NCBI GenBank assembly: GCA_021604565.1
Contig: BQJF01000029.1
Span: 1-45,924, forward strand
Length of the DNA: 45,924 bases
Reading direction: 5' to 3'
From: Minwuia thermotolerans
Lineage (GTDB): Bacteria > Pseudomonadota > Alphaproteobacteria > Minwuiales > Minwuiaceae
Shown here: in pieces, positions 42,521-45,924 of the stretch
How the letters are laid out: every line of letters starts with the position of its first letter
Position numbering within the stretch: the first letter of the stretch is position 1
Program-made: the position numbers and the translations under genes
The notes under the pieces: model-generated
Told to the model about the DNA's origin: nothing
Databases searched by the model: none
Seen by the model: the letters and a program-made list of their open reading frames with translations, nothing else

Positions 42521-44839
42521 ATGAAGTTTGGCGTTGGCGCACGTGCCCTCAGAACCGAAGACCAGGACCTGTTGCGGGGCCTGGGCAAGTACACCGATGA
42601 TGCACAGGTGGAAGGCGCCCTGCGCGGCTACGTCTTCCGCTCCGCCGTCGCGCACGGCACCATCACCAGCCTGGATGTCTCCGCCGCGCGGCAGGCCCCC
42701 GGCGTGGTCGAGGTGCTGACCCGCGACGAGCTGGCCGCCGACAAGGTGGGCAACCTGCTCTGCCTGACCGGCATCAAGAACGAGGACGGGACCGACCACC
42801 CGCGCCCGCCGCGCACGATCCTGGCCACCGACAAGGTGCGTCATGTGGGTGAACCCGTCGCCTTTATCGTTGCCGAGACACTTGCACAGGCGCGCGATGC
42901 CGCCGACCTGATCGAACTGGAGATCGACGACCTGCCGGTCGCGACCGACACCTACGAGGCGGCGCAGCCCGGCGCGAACCCGGTCTGGGACGACATTCCC
43001 GACAATGTCGTGTTCCGCTATGGCAAGGGCGACAGGGACGCCGTTGATGCGGCTTTCGACAAGGCGGACCGGGTGACACAGATCCGGCTGATCAACAACC
43101 GTCTGGTCTCCAATCCCATGGAGCCGCGCGCGGCCGCCGTGGCCTATGACGAGACGACGGAACGTTTCACGGTCTTCATTCCCAGCCAGGGTCCGGCAAT
43201 GCATCTGCAGATGCTGTCGGGCATGCTGTCGATCCCGATGGAGAAGCTGCGGATGCTGACCGGCAATGTCGGCGGCGGCTTCGGCACCCGGGCGTTCCTC
43301 TATCCGGAATCCTGCCTGACGCTCTGGGCGGCGAAGCGGCTGAAGCGGCCCGTGCGCTGGACCGGCGAACGCTCCGAGATATTCCTCTCCGACAGCCATG
43401 GCCGCGACAATGTCACCATCGCCGAACTGGCCATGGACAAGGACGGTCACTTCCAGGCGATCCGGGCCACGACCTACGCCGCCATGGGGGCCTATCTGGC
43501 GAACTTCGGCCCCTTCATCCCGACCGATGCCTGCGCAGGGATGTACACCGGCCTCTACAAGATCCCGCTCTGCTATGTTTCCGTGCTCGGCGTCATGACC
43601 AACACGGTTCCGACAGACGCCTATCGCGGTGCCGGACGGCCGGAAGCGGCCTACATGATCGAACGGCTGGTGGACCGGGTGGCGACGGAGATGGGTCTGA
43701 CCCCTGACGAGATCCGCCGCCGCAACTTCCCCACTCCGGCGGAGATGCCGCACACGATGGGTCTGGGCGACGTCATCGACTCGGGCGAATTCACTGCTTG
43801 CATGGAAGACGCCATGAAGGCCGCCGACTGGACCGGCTTCGAGGCCCGTCGCAAGCAGTCTGAGGCTGCGGGCAAGCTGCGTGGCATCGGTCTCGCCACC
43901 TATGTCGAGCGCTGCGGTGGCGGCAATGGAATCCCGGCGAAGCTGGTCTTCGACGCCGACGCAGGCAAGGTGCGTATCCTGACCGGTGCCATGGACAGCG
44001 GCCAGGGCCACACCATTTCCTACAAGCAGATCCTGTCCGAGAAATTCGGCATCGACGCCGATGACATCCAGGTGCTGCAGGGCGACACCGACCTGACCCC
44101 GCCGGGCTTCACCGGTGGCTCCAAGTCGATCCCCGTGGGTGGCGCATCGATCCTGGGGGCCGCCGACAAGACGCTGGAAAAGGGCCGCAAGATCGCGGCG
44201 CAGATCCTGGAAACGGCGGACGTGGACATCGAATATGCCGATGGTCGCTTCACCGTGGCCGGCACTGATCGTGGCATCGACCTGTTCGAACTGGCCAAGC
44301 AGGCCCAGGACCCGGCCAACCTGCCGGAAGGCGAGGAGCCGGGAATCGACAGCGAGCATGATCACACCAACACCGCCCCGACCTTCCCCAACGGCTGCCA
44401 TGTCTGCGAGCTGGAGGTCGATGCGGCCACCGGAACCGTTGAAATCAGGAACTACACCGTGGTGGACGACTTCGGCGTGACGCTGAACCCGATGCTGCTG
44501 GAGGGTCAGGTGCATGGCGGTATCGTGCAGGGTCTGGGTCAGGCCTGGACCGAGCACACCGTGTTCGATCCGGAATCGGGCCAGCTTCTGTCCGGCAGCC
44601 TTATGGACTATCAGATGCCCCGCGCGGCGGAGATGCCCAACGTCAACTTCATCACCCGCAACGTCCGCTGCACGACAAATCCGCTGGGCGTGAAGGGTGC
44701 GGGCGAGGCAGGTGCCATCGGTGCCCCGCCGGCCTTCGTCAACGCGGTACTGAGCGCCGTGCGGTCGGCGCGCCCGGAGGTGGAGCATCTGGACATGCCG
44801 CTGACGCCGCTGCGTGTCTGGCACGCCCTGAACGACTGA
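42521..44839 (+). CDS. Molybdopterin-binding subunit of a xanthine dehydrogenase / form II CO dehydrogenase-like enzyme (CoxL-like)
   Basis: A 772-residue large subunit of the molybdenum hydroxylase family. 'GNVGGGFGTR' (248-257) is the molybdopterin loop. 'AYRGAGR' (367-373) is the motif of form II CoxL-like proteins, whereas true CO dehydrogenase (form I) has AYRCSFR. The general base Glu lies in 'GVKGAGEAGA' (723-732). Form II enzymes hydroxylate aldehydes, purines or other heterocycles, and many substrates are unknown. The FAD (medium) and 2Fe-2S (small) subunit genes are not adjacent. Upstream is the SDR, downstream DUF2000 after 6 bp. Confidence 0.9.
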   Translation: MKFGVGARALRTEDQDLLRGLGKYTDDAQVEGALRGYVFRSAVAHGTITSLDVSAARQAPGVVEVLTRDELAADKVGNLLCLTGIKNEDGTDHPRPPRTILATDKVRHVGEPVAFIVAETLAQARDAADLIELEIDDLPVATDTYEAAQPGANPVWDDIPDNVVFRYGKGDRDAVDAAFDKADRVTQIRLINNRLVSNPMEPRAAAVAYDETTERFTVFIPSQGPAMHLQMLSGMLSIPMEKLRMLTGNVGGGFGTRAFLYPESCLTLWAAKRLKRPVRWTGERSEIFLSDSHGRDNVTIAELAMDKDGHFQAIRATTYAAMGAYLANFGPFIPTDACAGMYTGLYKIPLCYVSVLGVMTNTVPTDAYRGAGRPEAAYMIERLVDRVATEMGLTPDEIRRRNFPTPAEMPHTMGLGDVIDSGEFTACMEDAMKAADWTGFEARRKQSEAAGKLRGIGLATYVERCGGGNGIPAKLVFDADAGKVRILTGAMDSGQGHTISYKQILSEKFGIDADDIQVLQGDTDLTPPGFTGGSKSIPVGGASILGAADKTLEKGRKIAAQILETADVDIEYADGRFTVAGTDRGIDLFELAKQAQDPANLPEGEEPGIDSEHDHTNTAPTFPNGCHVCELEVDAATGTVEIRNYTVVDDFGVTLNPMLLEGQVHGGIVQGLGQAWTEHTVFDPESGQLLSGSLMDYQMPRAAEMPNVNFITRNVRCTTNPLGVKGAGEAGAIGAPPAFVNAVLSAVRSARPEVEHLDMPLTPLRVWHALND

Positions 44840-44845
44840 CGGCCG

Positions 44846-45259
44846 ATGACCGAGGAACGGGCCAAGATCGCGGTCGTTGTCCGCGATGATCTGGAAGTAT
44901 GGCAGAAGCTGAATGTGGTGGCGTTCCTCGCCTCCGGCATCGCGGCGGCGCATCCGGAGACCATTGGCCAACCATATGCGGACGCAGACGGGCGCGCCTA
45001 TACGGCGATCTTCGGTCTGCCGGTACTGATCTACGGCGCGGCGGGCGAGAAGCTGGGACGCGCGCTCAATCGCGCCAACGAGCGGGGCCTGACAGTCGGT
45101 GTCTACGACCGGGGAATGTTCGCCACCGGCAATGACACCGACAATCGAGCGGTCGTCTCAGCCAGTCCGACCGAGGATCTGGATCTGGTCGGCATCGCCG
45201 TCCACGGCGGCGCCAGGGAAGTCGACAAGGCTCTGAAGGGATTGAAATTTCATCCCTGA
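44846..45259 (+). CDS. DUF2000 family protein
   Basis: A 137-residue protein of the DUF2000 family ('KIAVVVRDDLEVWQKLNVVAFLASGIA', then 'GRAYTAIFGLPVLIYGA' and 'AVHGGAREVDKALKGLKF'), cited in short blocks. The family has a PTH2-like (peptidyl-tRNA hydrolase) fold by established annotation, with unknown function. It is 6 bp after the CoxL-like gene, so it is in the same operon. It is predicted cytoplasmic, and its 3' end converges on cobO with a 16 bp gap. Confidence 0.85.
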   Translation: MTEERAKIAVVVRDDLEVWQKLNVVAFLASGIAAAHPETIGQPYADADGRAYTAIFGLPVLIYGAAGEKLGRALNRANERGLTVGVYDRGMFATGNDTDNRAVVSASPTEDLDLVGIAVHGGAREVDKALKGLKFHP

Positions 45260-45275
45260 ATCCTGTTGAGGCGGC

Positions 45276-45893
45276 TCAGAACTCCACCCCGATCTGCGCC
45301 TTCACTCCGTCGCGGAACGGATGTTTCAGCAGGGTCATCTCGGTGGCCAGATCGGCGATCTCAAGCAGTTCTTCCTTCGCGTTGCGGCCCGTGATGACCA
45401 CGTGGGTCATCTCCGGCTTCTCGGTGGTCAGGAATTCCACGATCTCCGCCACCGGTATGTAGTCGTAGCGCAGGGCGATGTTCAGTTCGTCCAGCAGCAC
45501 CATGTGCACGTCCGGATCGCGGATCAGTTCCTTGGCGCGGTCCCAGGCCTTGCGGGCATTGGCGATGTCGCGCTCCCGGTCCTGGGTCTCCCAGGTGAAG
45601 CCTTCGCCCATGGTGTCGAAGGTGCAGATGTCGCCGAACCGTTCCTCGATCAGGCGGCGTTCACCGGTCTCCATGCCGCCCTTGATGAACTGCACCACAG
45701 CGCAGCGCATACCATGCGCGATGCAGCGGAAGATCATGCCGAAGGCCGCCGTGGACTTGCCCTTGCCCTTGCCGGTATGGACGACGATCAGCCCCTTCTC
45801 CCCCGTCTTGGCCGCCATGATCTTGTCGCGGGCGGCCTTCTTGCGCGCCATCTTCTCGCTGTGGCGTGCGTTGACGTCCTGTTCCTCGGTCAT
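45276..45893 (-). CDS. cobO: Cob(I)yrinic acid a,c-diamide adenosyltransferase (CobO/BtuR)
   Basis: A 205-residue ATP:corrinoid adenosyltransferase. The P-loop 'VVHTGKGKGKSTAAFGM' (37-53) is followed by 'KGGMETGERRLIEERFGDI', 'DELNIALRYDYIPVAEIVEFL' in part, and 'EMTHVVITGRNAKEELLEIADL'. It adds the adenosyl group to cobalt in cobalamin synthesis or salvage. The start overlaps a TGA of an upstream frame (ATGA), suggesting it follows another gene, likely a cobalamin gene outside the window. Confidence 0.94.
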   Translation of the reverse strand: MTEEQDVNARHSEKMARKKAARDKIMAAKTGEKGLIVVHTGKGKGKSTAAFGMIFRCIAHGMRCAVVQFIKGGMETGERRLIEERFGDICTFDTMGEGFTWETQDRERDIANARKAWDRAKELIRDPDVHMVLLDELNIALRYDYIPVAEIVEFLTTEKPEMTHVVITGRNAKEELLEIADLATEMTLLKHPFRDGVKAQIGVEF

Positions 45894-45924
45894 GCTGTCG
45901 TCTCCTCTGCCTCGGCCCCGCCAT
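45890..45924 (-). CDS. Possible 3' end of an upstream gene (partial)
   Basis: In one frame of the minus strand the last bases read '...GGAEAEETTA' and stop at the TGA (45892-45890) that overlaps the cobO start as ATGA. This is the usual sign of a coupled upstream gene, which in many alphaproteobacteria is cobN or another cob gene. Only eleven codons are visible, so neither the identity nor the reality can be settled. Confidence 0.3.
   Translation of the reverse strand, partial: GGAEAEETTA

Noticed and set aside
42521-44839. The CoxL-like gene as a true carbon monoxide dehydrogenase
   Set aside because: The active-site loop reads AYRGAGR (form II), not the AYRCSFR of form I CO dehydrogenases, and coxM/coxS are not adjacent.
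41678-44971. A 1097-codon open frame on the minus strand opposite the SDR, CoxL-like and DUF2000 genes
   Set aside because: It mirrors three well-supported genes, has no recognisable domain and shows the His/Gly/Arg/Asp-rich composition expected of an antisense shadow in GC-rich DNA.
45661-45924. An 87-codon minus-strand frame at the window end
   Set aside because: It overlaps most of the 5' half of cobO in another frame and has shadow composition.
1-45924. tRNA genes, rRNA, CRISPR arrays, insertion sequences, integrases or toxin-antitoxin pairs
   Set aside because: No cloverleaf-like segment, spaced repeats, transposase or integrase motifs, or small paired ORFs with such features were seen in the gaps, which are short apart from the two riboswitch leaders.

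Overview
The window is a GC-rich, gene-dense chromosomal segment from an alphaproteobacterium, probably of the Rhodospirillales type. This rests on gene content and codon bias, not on a database match. Supporting signs are the split glycine decarboxylase (gcvPA/gcvPB), the DUF2849/DUF934 sulfite-reduction operon, a SAM-II-like leader RNA, the kdsD-lptC-lptA-lptB-rpoN-hpf-ptsN cluster, an IalB-family protein and a GTTC-N7-GTTC (LexA-type) box. I see no tRNA, rRNA, insertion sequence, CRISPR array or prophage. It reads as core genome with some accessory metabolic genes.

Layout. 1-3437 (+): end of a TetR regulator, an acyl-CoA synthetase and a CoxE-like VWA protein. 3453-9731 (-): assimilatory sulfur operon, transcribed cysG, DUF2849, cysI, DUF934, cysH, rhodanese, metZ, behind a leader of about 350 bp holding a SAM-II-like aptamer and alternative hairpins. 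10081-11508 (-): PAS-domain protein, DUF1499 protein and HIT protein. 11518-15912 (-): glycine cleavage genes gcvT-gcvH-gcvPA-gcvPB behind a tandem glycine riboswitch. 16342-20196 (+): EF-G-like GTPase coupled to an FAH-type hydratase, then the Tat-exported methionine sulfoxide reductase MsrP. 20219-27583 (-): PAS histidine kinase, then a coupled operon of an NDUFA9-like protein, rfbC, rfbB, rfbD, rfbA (dTDP-L-rhamnose) and a lactonase-like MBL hydrolase. 27753-35769 (+): RNase D, then the LPS-transport and nitrogen-PTS cluster ending in an M23 peptidase. 35779-37613 (-): MFS transporter and a GSH-dependent isomerase. 37800-39948 (+): IalB-like protein, RlmN and a DUF1801 protein. 39918-40268 (-): VOC protein with a likely SOS promoter. 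40430-45259 (+): threonine synthase, an atypical SDR, a form II CoxL-like molybdenum hydroxylase subunit and a DUF2000 protein. 45276-45893 (-): cobO.

How the genes work together. The sulfur operon makes siroheme (CysG), reduces activated sulfate (CysH, of the 4Fe-4S APS-reductase type) and sulfite (CysI), and puts the sulfide into homocysteine (MetZ). A SAM sensor ahead of it would be end-product control. The glycine operon has its own substrate sensor. The kdsD/lpt genes supply Kdo precursor and move LPS to the surface, and the rhamnose operon supplies a polysaccharide sugar.

Points most worth checking are the SAM-II-like leader, the SOS-type promoter of the VOC gene, the EF-G paralogue without the catalytic histidine, the SDR without its catalytic Tyr/Lys, and a perfect CRP-type palindrome upstream of the PAS gene. 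I did not find a clear new multi-gene defence or mobile system.
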